Below are positions 42,242 through 51,426 of a stretch of DNA of 64,000 bases, one piece after another. Made by a program: the position numbers and the translations under genes. Source of the stretch: Pseudoxanthomonas sp. PXM03 (GTDB taxonomy: Bacteria; Pseudomonadota; Gammaproteobacteria; Xanthomonadales; Xanthomonadaceae); contig NZ_JACVAU010000001.1 in NCBI RefSeq assembly GCF_014852005.1, positions 1,696,001 through 1,760,000 of the forward strand, in the 5' to 3' direction. Within the stretch, counting starts at the first letter, position 1. Every line of letters begins with the position of its first letter. The notes beneath the pieces are model-generated. The model was not told the origin of the DNA. It saw nothing but the letters and a program-made list of their open reading frames with translations, and ran no database searches.

Positions 42242-42545
42242 GCGGGCTAGACTATACCGTCCAGTTTAGAATTGCGACAGCCTTGTATTTGCGGCATTTC
42301 CGTGCACAAAGAGGCCGCTAGCCCGGTAAAGACCGCGTGACGATCCGGCGCTCCGTCCATGCGGCGGCGCACGGTGCGTCTTGCGAGGGGCACTGCTCGC
42401 ACGCGGCGGAGGTCACGGAGCGTGTGCAGCTAATCAATCATCCGCGCGATTGCAAGCCTTGCTTATGACGCCTCGCAGCAAGTTTTGTCATGGCGCCGGG
42501 GGATACAATGACCATTCGACTACCAATTGTTGAGCCACTCTCTGC
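42242..42545. other. 304-bp divergent intergenic region between tetR and the glutamate dehydrogenase gene
   Basis: Contains the TetR dyad next to the tetR start and, 37 bp before the dehydrogenase ATG, a TACAAT at 42504-42509 that could serve as -10 without a good -35. The middle is GC-rich with no open frame that looks coding and no recognisable RNA gene. The dehydrogenase has only a weak TTGAG as ribosome-binding site. Confidence 0.5.
42253..42268. promoter_or_regulatory. Candidate TetR operator
   Basis: TATACCGTCCAGTTTA fits the dyad TAnACnGnnCnGTnTA, the form common for TetR/AcrR repressors of efflux operons. It lies 12 bp from the tetR ATG, overlapping TATAGT on the minus strand, a possible -10. 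Confidence 0.65.
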
Positions 42546-45500
42546 ATGAACGCTGTGCGCAGCCCGAAAAAAGCCTCCAAAAAGACGCCCAAACCGGAAG
42601 CCATCAAGGCCACCAGATCGGTGACCCCGAAGGCGACGCCCACCAAGAAGGTGGCCGCCCGACCGGTGAAGGCGGCGAAGGCCGCGGTGGAGAAGGGCAA
42701 GGCGGCGGCCGACGCGTTCTCGCTGTCGCCGATCCTCGCGGCGATCCGCAAGCGGGTGTCGGGGGCCTCCGCGCAGGCCGAGGCACAGACATTCGCCGAA
42801 GCGTTCTACAAGCGCATGGAAGAAGACGAGTATCCGCACCACACGGCGGACGGATGGGCTGCGATCGCCGCCGACACCTTGGCGTTCGCGCGCACCCGCA
42901 AGCCCGGCACCGCCAATGTGCGGATCTTCAATGCCATGCTGAAATCGCATGGCTGGGAATCGCCGCATACCGTGCTGCAGATCGTCAACGACGACATGCC
43001 GTTCCTGGTGGACTCCGTCAGCATGGCGTTGGCCGAGATGGGAGTTGGCGTACACGTGCTGGGCCATCCGCTGGTGCGCTTCACGCGCGACAAAGCGGGC
43101 AAGGTGCAGGCCGTGGGCGAGGGCAAGCCCGAATCGCTGATGCTGCTGGAGATCGATCGCCTGCCGCCCGATGAGATGGCGGCCATCGAGAAGCGCATCC
43201 GTGCCGTGCTGGAGGAAGTCCGGGCGATCGTCCGCGACTGGAGCGCCATGCGCGAGAAGATGCTGTCGCTCGCCGACGACATGGCCACCCGCCGCATGCC
43301 GGTGGATGACGACGGGCGTCGCGAAGCGCAGGAGTTCATGCGCTGGGCCGCCGCCGACCATTTCACCTTCTTCGGCTATCGCGAATACCGGGTCGAGAAG
43401 GGCACCGGCATCCTGGCGGCCGTCGAGGACAGCGGCCTGGGCCTGCTGCGCGAAGGCGATACCACGCCGCCGCGCAACATCAAGACGCTGGCTGCGCACT
43501 ACCTGCCGCAGGGCGGTTCGGTGGATGCGCTGATCCTCACCAAGACCAATCGCCGTTCCACCGTGCATCGCCCGGGCAACATGGATTACATCGGCGTGCT
43601 CGAGTTCGATGCGAAGGGAAACCCCATCGCCGAACAGCGCTTCATCGGCCTGTACACGTCCAGCGCCTACAACCGCCGTCCGTGGGAAATCCCGCTGGTG
43701 CGCGAGCGCCACGAATACGTGATGCAGAAGTCCGGCCTGTCGCCCAGCGGCCACAGCGGCAAGGCGCTGCGCCACATTCTGGAGACGCTGCCACGCGAGG
43801 AACTGTTCCAGTCCAGCGACGAAGAGCTCTACCGCACGGCGATGGGCATCCTGGGCCTGCAGGAGCGCGTGCGCAGCAAGCTGTTCCTGCGTCGCGACCG
43901 TTATGGCCGCTTCTATTCGGCCTTGGTCTACATCCCCCGCGAGCGTTTCAATACGGATGTGCGCCTGCGCATCGAGTCGCTGCTGAAGGACGCCATGCGG
44001 GGCGAGTACGTCGACAGCAGCGTGCTGCTCGGCGAGTCGCCGCTGGCGCAGCTGCACATCACCATTCGCCCGAAGGCGGGCGAGCAGGTCGAAGTCGACA
44101 CCTCCGCGCTGGAAGGCGACATCGCCCACCTGCTGCGCAACTGGCAGGACGACCTGCGCGAAACCCTGATCACGCGCCACGGCGAGTCGAAGGGCCTGTT
44201 GCTGGCGGGCGGCTATGGCCGTGCGCTGCCGGCGGGCTACATCGAAGTGGTGTCGCCGGAAGGTGCCGCGCGCGACGTGGAGCATCTCGCTGCACTCACC
44301 GGTCCGGACGACCTGCGCCTGAGCCTGCACGAGTCGCGACGCAAGCGCCCCGGACAGGGTCGCCTGCGCCTGAACCTGTATCGCCAGGAAACCGACATCC
44401 CGTTGTCCGATGCGCTGCCGCTGATGGAGAACATGGGACTGCGCGTGATCTCCGAGCATCCGTTCCGTCTGGAGACGGGACAGGGCGCGCGTTACATCCA
44501 GGAATTCGAGGTGGAACCGCTCAGCGGCGAGTTCGACATCGCGCGCCTGGCCTCCACCTTCGAGGAGGCCTTCGCCCGCGTGTGGCGCGGCGATGCGGAG
44601 AACGACGGCTTCAACAGGCTGGTGCTGGGCGCCGGCCTGGCCTGGCGCCAGGTCGCCCTCCTGCGCGGCTACTGCAAGTACCTGTTGCAGACCGGTGTGC
44701 CGTTCTCGCAGAGCTACGTCGAGGAAACCCTCAACCGCTATCCGCTGCTTGCGCGACTGCTGGTGGAACTGTTCGAGGCACGCTTCGATCCCGCCACCGG
44801 CAGCGAGAGCAAGGCGCAGATCAAGGAGGGCCAGGACCGTTTCGCTGCCGAGCTCAAGGCGTTGGCCGGCAATGACGACGCCGCGCAGAAGATCCTGACC
44901 ATGCTGGTCGACGCGCGCGGTGGCAAGCGCGACCTGCAGGTCGAGACGGCGCACCGGGCGCTGATCAAGCTGATGGACCGCGTGTCCAGCCTGGACGAGG
45001 ACCGGATCCTGCGCGGTTTCATGGGCGCTATCGAAGCCACGCTGCGCACCAGCTTCTACCAGCGCGGCAAGGACGGGCAGCCGGCACACACCATCAGCTT
45101 CAAGTTCGACTCCGCCAAGGTGCCGGACCTGCCCAAGCCGCGTCCCTATCGCGAGATCTTCGTGTACGGCCCGCGCGTGGAAGGCGTGCACCTGCGCTTC
45201 GGCCCGGTGGCGCGTGGCGGCCTGCGCTGGTCGGACCGCCGCGAGGACTTCCGCACCGAGGTGTTGGGCCTGGTGAAGGCGCAGATGGTCAAGAACACCG
45301 TCATCGTGCCGGTCGGCGCGAAGGGCGGCTTCTTCGTCAAGCGTCCGCCCGCCGGCGGCGACCGTGACGCCGTGCTGGCCGAAGGCATCGCTTGCTACAA
45401 ACTCTTCATCCAGGGCCTGCTGGACATCACCGACAACATCGTCGGCAACAGGATCGTGCCGCCGGTGGACGTGGTGCGCCACGACCAGGACGACCCGTAC

Positions 45501-47609
45501 CTGGTGGTCGCCGCCGACAAGGGCACGGCCACGTTCTCTGACATCGCCAACGGCTTGGCCATCGCGCACGGTTTCTGGATGGGCGATGCGTTCGCGTCCG
45601 GTGGCTCGGTGGGCTACGACCACAAGGGCATGGGCATCACCGCGCGCGGCGCGTGGGAGTCGGTCAAGCGCCATTTCCGCGCGATGAACCGCGACAGCCA
45701 GACCGAAGACTTCACCTGCGTCGGCATCGGCGACATGTCCGGCGACGTGTTCGGCAACGGCATGCTGCTGTCGGAACACATCCGCCTGCTGGCCGCATTC
45801 GATCACCGCCACATCTTCCTGGACCCGAACCCAGATGCGGCGAAGTCGTTCAAGGAACGCGACCGCATGTTCAAGGTGCCGCGCTCCAGTTGGGCCGACT
45901 ACGATGCCAAGCTGATTTCCAAGGGCGGCGGCATCCATCCGCGCAGCGCGAAGTCGATCGACATCACGCCCGAGGTGCGCGCCGCACTCGGCATCGCCGA
46001 TGGCGTGAAGTCGATGACACCCAATGAGCTGATGAGCGCCATTCTGAAGTCGCCGGTGGACCTGCTGTGGAACGGCGGCATCGGCACCTACGTCAAGGCC
46101 GCCAGCGAGACGCATGCCGACGTGGGCGACCGTGCGAACAACGGGTTGCGTGTCGATGGTCGCGACCTGCGCTGCAAGGTGGTGGGCGAGGGCGGCAACC
46201 TGGGCCTGACCCAGCTGGGCCGCATCGAGGCCGCGCAGCATGGTGTGCTGCTCAACACCGACTTCATCGACAACTCGGCCGGCGTGGACACTTCGGACCA
46301 CGAGGTGAACATCAAGATCCTGCTCAACGGCGTGGTGCAGGCCAAGAAGCTGGGCATGGACGCGCGCAACAAGCTGCTGGCCGACATGACCGACGAGGTG
46401 GCCGACCTGGTGCTGTGGGACAACTACCGCCAGAACCAGGCGATCAGCCTGATGGAGCGGATGAGCGTCTCGCGCCTGGGCTCCAAACAGCACTTCATCC
46501 AGACACTGGAATCGCAGGGCCTGCTGGACCGGCAGATCGAATTCCTGCCATCCGACGCCGAACTGGCCGAGCGCAAGGCGCGTGGCCAGGGCCTGACGCG
46601 TCCGGAACTGTCGGTGCTGTTGTCGTACTCCAAGCTGGTGGCGTTCCAGCAGTTGCTGGAATCCGACATTCCCGAGGATCCTTACCTATCGAAGGAGCTG
46701 CAGCGCTACTTCCCGCAGCCGCTGCAGAAGAAGTACGCCTCGGAGATGGAGAAGCACCGCCTGAAGCGCGAGATCATCGCCACGGCGGTCACCAACACCA
46801 CCATCAACCGGATGGGGGCCACCTTCCTGCTGCGCATGCAGGAAGACACGGGCCGCTCGCCGGCGGAAGTCGCCAAGGCCTTCACCATCACCCGCGAGAC
46901 GCTGGACGCACGGGCGCTGTGGAACCAGATCGACGCGCTGGACGGCAAGGTGCCGGAATCGGTGCAGATCGACGCCCTGCAGGTCATCTGGCAGGTGCAG
47001 CGCAACTTCACCCGCTGGCTGCTGACCCGCCAGGGTCCGATCCCGGCCATCGCCACCGCGGTGGAGCGTTATCACGACGGCTTCAACGAGATCCGTGCGG
47101 CCGACGGCGTGCTACCGGACTCGCTGCGCCCGGCGTACAACGCCAGCCTGCAGGAATGGAAGGACAAGGGTCTGCCGCCTGCGCTGGCCGGCCAGATCGC
47201 GGCGCTGCCGTACCTGGAGCCCTCCTGCGACATTATCGAACTGGCCCGGGCGCGCAAGCTCAAGCCGGTCGAGGTGTCGAAGGCGCACTACCGCCTGGGC
47301 GAGGCGCTGCACCTGCCGTGGCTGCAGGACCAGATCGAAGCGTTGAAGGTCGATGGTCGCTGGCATGCCGTCGCGCGCGGTGTGCTGCGTGATGAACTGG
47401 CGGCGCACCAGCGGACGCTAACCAACCAGCTGCTGTCGCTGCCGGGCGGCAACGCCGACGCCAAGGTCAAGGCCTGGCTGGGCCGCGACGACGCCGGGCT
47501 GCGCTTCACGCTGAACATGCTCAACGAGCTGGCCGCGCAGAAGACGCTCGACTACCCCACCGCATCGGTGGCGGTGCAGCGGCTGGGGCAGCTGGCGTCC
47601 CAGGGCTGA
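42546..47609 (+). CDS. NAD-specific glutamate dehydrogenase, large (about 180 kDa) class
   Basis: 1687 residues. It deaminates glutamate to 2-oxoglutarate with NAD, a catabolic role. The catalytic core is C-terminal: [47 protein letters not shown] (about 885-930) holds the substrate-binding lysines, followed by [16 protein letters not shown] in the NAD domain and [15 protein letters not shown]. The long N-terminal half contains ACT-like regulatory modules. The first 55 residues are a Lys/Ala/Pro/Thr-rich tail like a histone H1 terminus. A terminator follows 24 bp after the stop. The gene stands alone, opposite the RND operon. Confidence 0.95.
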   Translation: MNAVRSPKKASKKTPKPEAIKATRSVTPKATPTKKVAARPVKAAKAAVEKGKAAADAFSLSPILAAIRKRVSGASAQAEAQTFAEAFYKRMEEDEYPHHTADGWAAIAADTLAFARTRKPGTANVRIFNAMLKSHGWESPHTVLQIVNDDMPFLVDSVSMALAEMGVGVHVLGHPLVRFTRDKAGKVQAVGEGKPESLMLLEIDRLPPDEMAAIEKRIRAVLEEVRAIVRDWSAMREKMLSLADDMATRRMPVDDDGRREAQEFMRWAAADHFTFFGYREYRVEKGTGILAAVEDSGLGLLREGDTTPPRNIKTLAAHYLPQGGSVDALILTKTNRRSTVHRPGNMDYIGVLEFDAKGNPIAEQRFIGLYTSSAYNRRPWEIPLVRERHEYVMQKSGLSPSGHSGKALRHILETLPREELFQSSDEELYRTAMGILGLQERVRSKLFLRRDRYGRFYSALVYIPRERFNTDVRLRIESLLKDAMRGEYVDSSVLLGESPLAQLHITIRPKAGEQVEVDTSALEGDIAHLLRNWQDDLRETLITRHGESKGLLLAGGYGRALPAGYIEVVSPEGAARDVEHLAALTGPDDLRLSLHESRRKRPGQGRLRLNLYRQETDIPLSDALPLMENMGLRVISEHPFRLETGQGARYIQEFEVEPLSGEFDIARLASTFEEAFARVWRGDAENDGFNRLVLGAGLAWRQVALLRGYCKYLLQTGVPFSQSYVEETLNRYPLLARLLVELFEARFDPATGSESKAQIKEGQDRFAAELKALAGNDDAAQKILTMLVDARGGKRDLQVETAHRALIKLMDRVSSLDEDRILRGFMGAIEATLRTSFYQRGKDGQPAHTISFKFDSAKVPDLPKPRPYREIFVYGPRVEGVHLRFGPVARGGLRWSDRREDFRTEVLGLVKAQMVKNTVIVPVGAKGGFFVKRPPAGGDRDAVLAEGIACYKLFIQGLLDITDNIVGNRIVPPVDVVRHDQDDPYLVVAADKGTATFSDIANGLAIAHGFWMGDAFASGGSVGYDHKGMGITARGAWESVKRHFRAMNRDSQTEDFTCVGIGDMSGDVFGNGMLLSEHIRLLAAFDHRHIFLDPNPDAAKSFKERDRMFKVPRSSWADYDAKLISKGGGIHPRSAKSIDITPEVRAALGIADGVKSMTPNELMSAILKSPVDLLWNGGIGTYVKAASETHADVGDRANNGLRVDGRDLRCKVVGEGGNLGLTQLGRIEAAQHGVLLNTDFIDNSAGVDTSDHEVNIKILLNGVVQAKKLGMDARNKLLADMTDEVADLVLWDNYRQNQAISLMERMSVSRLGSKQHFIQTLESQGLLDRQIEFLPSDAELAERKARGQGLTRPELSVLLSYSKLVAFQQLLESDIPEDPYLSKELQRYFPQPLQKKYASEMEKHRLKREIIATAVTNTTINRMGATFLLRMQEDTGRSPAEVAKAFTITRETLDARALWNQIDALDGKVPESVQIDALQVIWQVQRNFTRWLLTRQGPIPAIATAVERYHDGFNEIRAADGVLPDSLRPAYNASLQEWKDKGLPPALAGQIAALPYLEPSCDIIELARARKLKPVEVSKAHYRLGEALHLPWLQDQIEALKVDGRWHAVARGVLRDELAAHQRTLTNQLLSLPGGNADAKVKAWLGRDDAGLRFTLNMLNELAAQKTLDYPTASVAVQRLGQLASQG

Positions 47610-47632
47610 TTGCACGTCATGTGAGTGGAACG

Positions 47633-47657
47633 AGGCGGCCTTCGGGCCGCCTTTTTT
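47633..47657 (+). terminator. Intrinsic terminator after glutamate dehydrogenase
   Basis: AGGCGGCC and GGCCGCCT pair around the stable tetraloop TTCG and run into a T tract (47652-47657), 24 bp after the stop. Confidence 0.92.
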
Positions 47658-47707
47658 GTGGCCGCCTTCCATCGCAGCCACCCGGTGGGCCAACGCCGCG
47701 CGTTGTC

Positions 47708-47730
47708 AAAAAACGCTCCCGGCGTTTTTT
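47708..47730 (+). terminator. Second terminator-like hairpin, upstream of nadK
   Basis: AAAAAACGC and GCGTTTTTT form a perfect 9-bp stem around TCCCG, with a further T. It can act in either direction. Being between the first terminator and nadK, it may back up termination or act on a nadK leader. Confidence 0.55.
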
Positions 47731-47731
47731 T

Positions 47732-47746
47732 CTGTACGCTGTACAG
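47732..47746. promoter_or_regulatory. Dyad CTGTAC-GCT-GTACAG upstream of nadK
   Basis: CTGTACGCTGTACAG is a perfect 6-bp inverted repeat with a 3-bp spacer, 19 bp before the nadK start. Its shape is like a LexA or small-dimer operator but the spacing differs from the gammaproteobacterial LexA box by one. The binding protein is unknown. Confidence 0.4.
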
Positions 47747-47764
47747 GCCACGATGGAGCCACGG

Positions 47765-48532
47765 ATGTCCACACCCCGCATCGCCTTCCTCGCCAGTCCC
47801 ACGCCTGAGGCACAGGAGGCACTGGCGACGCTGCAACGTGAGCACGGCGCGCATGCGCCGGACCAGGCGGACGTGCTGTGTGCGCTGGGCGGCGATGGGT
47901 TCATGCTGCAGACGCTGCATCGGCACGGCGCGCTCGGCAAGCCGGTGTTCGGCATGAAGCTGGGCACCGTGGGTTTCCTGATGAACCACTATCGCTCGGA
48001 CGGCCTGTTCGACCGGATTGCCGCGGCGGAACCGGCCAAGTTGCGACCGCTGGAAATGCAGGCACTGACCGAGTCCGGCACATCCACCTCATCGCTGGCC
48101 TACAACGAAGTGTCGCTGCTGCGCCAGACACGGCAGGCGGCGCACATCCAGATCGACCTCAACGGCGAAACCCGCCTGGACGAGCTGATCTGCGATGGCG
48201 TGCTGACCGCGACGCCGGCGGGCAGCACCGCCTACAACTTCTCCGCGCACGGGCCGATCCTGCCGCTGGGTTCGCACACCATTGCGCTGACGCCGATCGC
48301 GCCGTTCCGTCCGCGCCGCTGGCGTGGCGCCATCCTCAAGGCCGATACCGAGATCCGGTTCCGCGTGCTCGACCCGTACAAGCGCCCGGTCAGTGCCACT
48401 GCCGATTCGCACGAGGTGCGGGACGTGGTGGAGGTGACCATCCGCGAGTCGCGTGACCGCACGGTCACCCTGCTGTTCGACCGCGAACACAATCTCGAGG
48501 AACGCATCCTCAGCGAGCAGTTCATGACCTGA
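47765..48532 (+). CDS. nadK: NAD kinase
   Basis: 255 residues. It phosphorylates NAD to NADP. The catalytic GGDG (42-45), the NE pair (Asn114-Glu115) in [10 protein letters not shown], and the conserved [16 protein letters not shown] (150-165) are all present. It is shorter than the E. coli enzyme and begins almost directly with the first Rossmann strand (PRIAFLAS). Start 47765 has GGAG seven bases upstream; an ATG at 47753 would add four residues. Confidence 0.95.
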   Translation: MSTPRIAFLASPTPEAQEALATLQREHGAHAPDQADVLCALGGDGFMLQTLHRHGALGKPVFGMKLGTVGFLMNHYRSDGLFDRIAAAEPAKLRPLEMQALTESGTSTSSLAYNEVSLLRQTRQAAHIQIDLNGETRLDELICDGVLTATPAGSTAYNFSAHGPILPLGSHTIALTPIAPFRPRRWRGAILKADTEIRFRVLDPYKRPVSATADSHEVRDVVEVTIRESRDRTVTLLFDREHNLEERILSEQFMT

Positions 48533-48648
48533 AGATTGTCCCGGCGGACATCGTGGTTTCGCCGCATTGCGGCTTGCCGGGTCATCCCACGCATGGTATC
48601 CAGCGCCCCATAGCGATTCGGTTCGCATCCGCCCGGGGAGGGGTCACG

Positions 48649-49140
48649 ATGCAGTTGAAGTGCGCGTTGGCGCTGTGCGCCATGCTTGCCGCGACCGACG
48701 TGGCGGCCTGCAATCTGTCCACTGGCACCACCGCGTTCGCGGCCGGCGGTGCGTCGTCGGCGCTGGTCGAAGACGGCACCCTGAAGCCGCCCTTGCTGGA
48801 CGTGGTCAGCCTGACGCGCGGCGTGGACGGACACGCCTCGTGCGATGCCAGTGGCCTGCTGACGCTGGGCGTGGAGTGGCCTCGCGGCACGGATTACAAG
48901 CTGCGTGAACTGGGGTTCGAGTTCCGCGTGCTCGGTGAGGACGCCCTTGCGATCTTTCCCCGCGAGCCGGTGGCGGGGCGCGTTGAGGGCCGTCGCAGCG
49001 AGTTCGTGTTCCTCTGGCGCGATGGACCGCCTTCGGAACAGTCGCCGATCGACCTGTTGGTCGAAGTGCGCGCCATCACGCCCGATAATCGCAGGGGGCC
49101 GCCGGCACGGGTGCGTATCGCCGCTGCACCCGGGGGATAG
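48649..49140 (+). CDS. Uncharacterised secreted protein
   Basis: 163 residues with a signal peptide (MQLKCALALCAMLAATDVAA) and a mature part that begins at Cys-Asn with two possible disulphide cysteines (Cys near 21 and CDASGLL). The rest is beta-rich with alternating hydrophobics (YKLRELGFEFRVLGEDALAIFPREPVAG, SEFVFLWRDG, IDLLVEVRAITPDNRRGPPARVRI), suggesting an immunoglobulin-like domain. I recognise no family. GGGGAGGGG precedes the ATG. It follows nadK after 116 bp. Confidence 0.75.
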   Translation: MQLKCALALCAMLAATDVAACNLSTGTTAFAAGGASSALVEDGTLKPPLLDVVSLTRGVDGHASCDASGLLTLGVEWPRGTDYKLRELGFEFRVLGEDALAIFPREPVAGRVEGRRSEFVFLWRDGPPSEQSPIDLLVEVRAITPDNRRGPPARVRIAAAPGG

Positions 49141-49188
49141 GGGCACGGCGTCTCGCGTCATGCGCCACAGATCGCCGATACTGTGCGC

Positions 49189-50097
49189 ATGGCCGACAAC
49201 ACCCCCCGTTTGCTGACCGTCGCGGTCACGTCGCGCGCCCTGTTCGATCTGGAGGAAAGCCACGCGCTGTACGAGCGCGAGGGCGTACAGGCCTATTCCG
49301 ACTACCAGCGCACGCACGAAGACGATGTGCTGGCGCCGGGCATCGCCTATCCCGTCGTGCGCAAGCTGCTGGCACTCAACGTAGGGGCGCCTCCGGAAGC
49401 GCCGCGCGTCGAAGTGATCCTGCTCTCGCGCAACTCGGCCGATACCGGCCTGCGCATCTTCAACTCCATCCAGCACTACGGCCTGGGGATCGTGCGTGCC
49501 ACGTTCACGGCCGGCGAGCCTACCTGGCCCTACGTCAAGCCGTTCGGCACCGACCTGTTCCTGTCGGCCAACCCGGAATCGGTGCGGCGCTCGCTGGAGC
49601 ACGGCATCGCGGCGGCGACCATCCTGCCGGCAGGCGCACCGCAGCAGCGCCACGAACACCAACTGCGCATCGCGTTCGATGGCGACGCGGTCATCTTCGG
49701 CGACGAGAGCGAGCGCATTTCCCGTGAACAGGGCGTGGAGGCGTTCGGCCGGCACGAGCAACAGCGTGCACGCGAGCCCTTGTCCGGTGGCCCGTTCCGC
49801 AACTTCCTGTCGGCACTGCACCAGCTGCAGCAGGTATTCCCGCCCGATGAGCGTTCGCCTATCCGCACCGCCCTGGTCACCGCGCGTTCCGCGCCGGCGC
49901 ACGAGCGGGTGATCCGCACGCTGCGCGAGTGGGGCGTGCGCCTGGACGAGGCGCTCTTCCTCGGCGGCCGCCACAAGGGGCCGTTCCTGGAAGCCTTCGG
50001 TGCCGACATCTTCTTCGACGATTCGCAACACAACATCGACAGCGCACGCCACCATGTGGCCGCGGGTCATGTTCCGCACGGGGTGGCGAACCCGTAG
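49189..50097 (+). CDS. 5'-nucleotidase, cytosolic 5'-nucleotidase I family
   Basis: 302 residues from ATG 49189 (a GTG lies two codons upstream). The sequence starts with TVAVTSRALFDLEESHALYEREGVQAYSDYQ and contains FDGDAVIFGDESERI, which carries the HAD-type aspartates, and the C-terminal FFDDSQHNIDSA acid motif. These are hallmarks of the cN-I (NT5C1) family that dephosphorylates AMP and related nucleotides. It ends inside a perfect-armed inverted repeat that also holds the stop of the convergent gene. Confidence 0.88.
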   Translation: MADNTPRLLTVAVTSRALFDLEESHALYEREGVQAYSDYQRTHEDDVLAPGIAYPVVRKLLALNVGAPPEAPRVEVILLSRNSADTGLRIFNSIQHYGLGIVRATFTAGEPTWPYVKPFGTDLFLSANPESVRRSLEHGIAAATILPAGAPQQRHEHQLRIAFDGDAVIFGDESERISREQGVEAFGRHEQQRAREPLSGGPFRNFLSALHQLQQVFPPDERSPIRTALVTARSAPAHERVIRTLREWGVRLDEALFLGGRHKGPFLEAFGADIFFDDSQHNIDSARHHVAAGHVPHGVANP

Positions 50098-50119
50098 GGC
50101 GGGCCTTGGCCCGCCTTAC
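50094..50119. repeat. Inverted repeat carrying the stop codons of two convergent genes
   Basis: GTAGGGCGGGCC and GGCCCGCCTTAC pair 11 of 12 around TT. The left arm includes the TAG of the 5'-nucleotidase gene (50095-50097); the right arm includes the TAA of the DUF2939 gene (50116-50118). It probably acts as a bidirectional terminator or 3' stabiliser, without a T tract. Confidence 0.8.
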
Positions 50120-50658
50120 AGCGGCAGGCGGATGTCGGTCAGCCGCCAGCGCAGGCCCTGACGCGTGAAGACGAACACCACCGGGTCGCCCTCATCGTCG
50201 TGCACGGTGGCAGTGAAACGGGACAACGACTCGTAGCGGTGGCTGGCCTGCCTGAGCGGATCTGCCGGCGTCGGCGGGGCGTAGGTGTCGCCGCCCACGG
50301 TGTCGCCGACGGCGCGCTTCCATGTGGCGCGGCCTTCCAGGATCGCGGCGATACCCATCGGTGTGACCATCGTATCCACCCCGCGCCCCAGCATGCTGTT
50401 GGCGATCGAAAGCGCCGCGGCACCGAACAGGTTGCCGCTGAGCTCCGGTCCGGCGCGCCGTGCGAGCGAGTCCTCCACCTGCGCGCGCAGGTTCACGCGC
50501 AACGAAGCGAAATCGACATGCTTCTGCAGCTTGCCGGTGTCCTGCTCCGCCAGCGCCGTACGGATGCCGTGGATGGCCAGGTAGGGCCCGGCGGCCACAT
50601 AGCCCGCCAACCCCAGCAGGAGGGCGACCACCACCCCGATCACGAGCCACTTCTTCAT
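50116..50658 (-). CDS. DUF2939-family membrane-anchored protein
   Basis: 180 residues: N-terminal membrane segment (MKKWLVIGVVVALLLGLAGYVAAG) and a periplasmic domain with GPYLAIHGIRTALAEQDTGKLQKHVDFASLRVNLRAQVEDSLAR, the DUF2939 pattern. The second half includes VVFVFTRQGLRWRLTDIRLPL. ATG 50658 has GGAGG eight bases upstream. No function is known for the family. It lies 15 bp after the DUF2461 gene and likely shares its transcript. Confidence 0.85.
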   Translation of the reverse strand: MKKWLVIGVVVALLLGLAGYVAAGPYLAIHGIRTALAEQDTGKLQKHVDFASLRVNLRAQVEDSLARRAGPELSGNLFGAAALSIANSMLGRGVDTMVTPMGIAAILEGRATWKRAVGDTVGGDTYAPPTPADPLRQASHRYESLSRFTATVHDDEGDPVVFVFTRQGLRWRLTDIRLPL

Positions 50659-50673
50659 CGGCAAACCTCCGGG

Positions 50674-51360
50674 TCAGAACTCCAGGTCCAGCGCAGCGCA
50701 CAGGTAGTCGATGAACGGGCCAAGCGCCTTGAGATCGGCCGCCACGGTCTGGCGCAGCTTCGGACCGGTCATGGTGGCGTCGTCCAGCGAGCGCCAGAAC
50801 ACGAAATTGCGGTGCTTCAGGTCTTCGATGAACTCGAAGTCGGCGGGAAACCCGCGCGGAGGGCGTACCAGTTTCTCGCTCTCTTCGAACTCGAAGCGCC
50901 GCCGGAAAGGCGCATCGTGCGCCGCCTTCTTCCAACTGCCCGGGTTGTCCAGGATGAACTGCCGCACCCGCCGCTGCGTGTCCGGCTCGGGATGCCAGAG
51001 TCCGGCACCGACGAAACATTCGCCAGGCTGCAAGTGAAGGTAGAACGAGGGTGCGGGCACCTGCTTGTGGCGCTCGTGGAACAGGCGTGCACCCTGCCAG
51101 GACTTGTACGGGGATTTGTCGTTGGAAAAGCGTGCGTCACGATAGATGCGGAACAGCGACCCGCCTACCGTCTTCGGTTCGGAGCGGAAGTGCAGGCTCA
51201 CTGCCGCCAGGTCGGGCTGCAGGTCCGTCAGGAGCCGGAGGAATGGCTGCCGGACGTGATCCTCGTACTGCGCCTTGTGGTCGTTGAACCAGGTCTTGTC
51301 GTTGTGGCGGGCCAGCCCGCGCAGGAACTTGAAGCTGGCATCGGAGAAGTAGGTGGCCAT
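50674..51360 (-). CDS. DUF2461/TIGR02453-family protein
   Basis: 228 residues. Family segments: FLRGLARHNDKTWFNDHKAQYE near the start, FRIYRDARFSNDKSPYKSWQGARLFHERHK, SFYLHLQPGECFVGAGLWHPEP and PRGFPADFEFIEDLKHRNFVF. The family is widespread and lacks a defined activity. Start 51360 (MATYFSD) is chosen as the first conserved methionine; two further methionines lie within six codons upstream. Confidence 0.9.
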   Translation of the reverse strand: MATYFSDASFKFLRGLARHNDKTWFNDHKAQYEDHVRQPFLRLLTDLQPDLAAVSLHFRSEPKTVGGSLFRIYRDARFSNDKSPYKSWQGARLFHERHKQVPAPSFYLHLQPGECFVGAGLWHPEPDTQRRVRQFILDNPGSWKKAAHDAPFRRRFEFEESEKLVRPPRGFPADFEFIEDLKHRNFVFWRSLDDATMTGPKLRQTVAADLKALGPFIDYLCAALDLEF

Positions 51361-51426
51361 GGCCGCCATTCTAGACAAGCCGGCGTCATCAGGCCGACAA
51401 GGCTGCCCTCGATGTCGCCCGGCGTA

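Noticed and set aside
42438-46493. Open frame of 1351 codons opposite the glutamate dehydrogenase gene
   Set aside because: Its translation is His/Gln/Arg/Val-rich with no recognisable domain; the opposite strand carries a complete conserved enzyme. It is a codon-bias shadow of a GC-rich gene.
47732-47746. Canonical LexA box before nadK
   Set aside because: The spacing between CTGT and ACAG is 7 rather than 8, and nadK is not an SOS gene. Kept only as an unassigned dyad.
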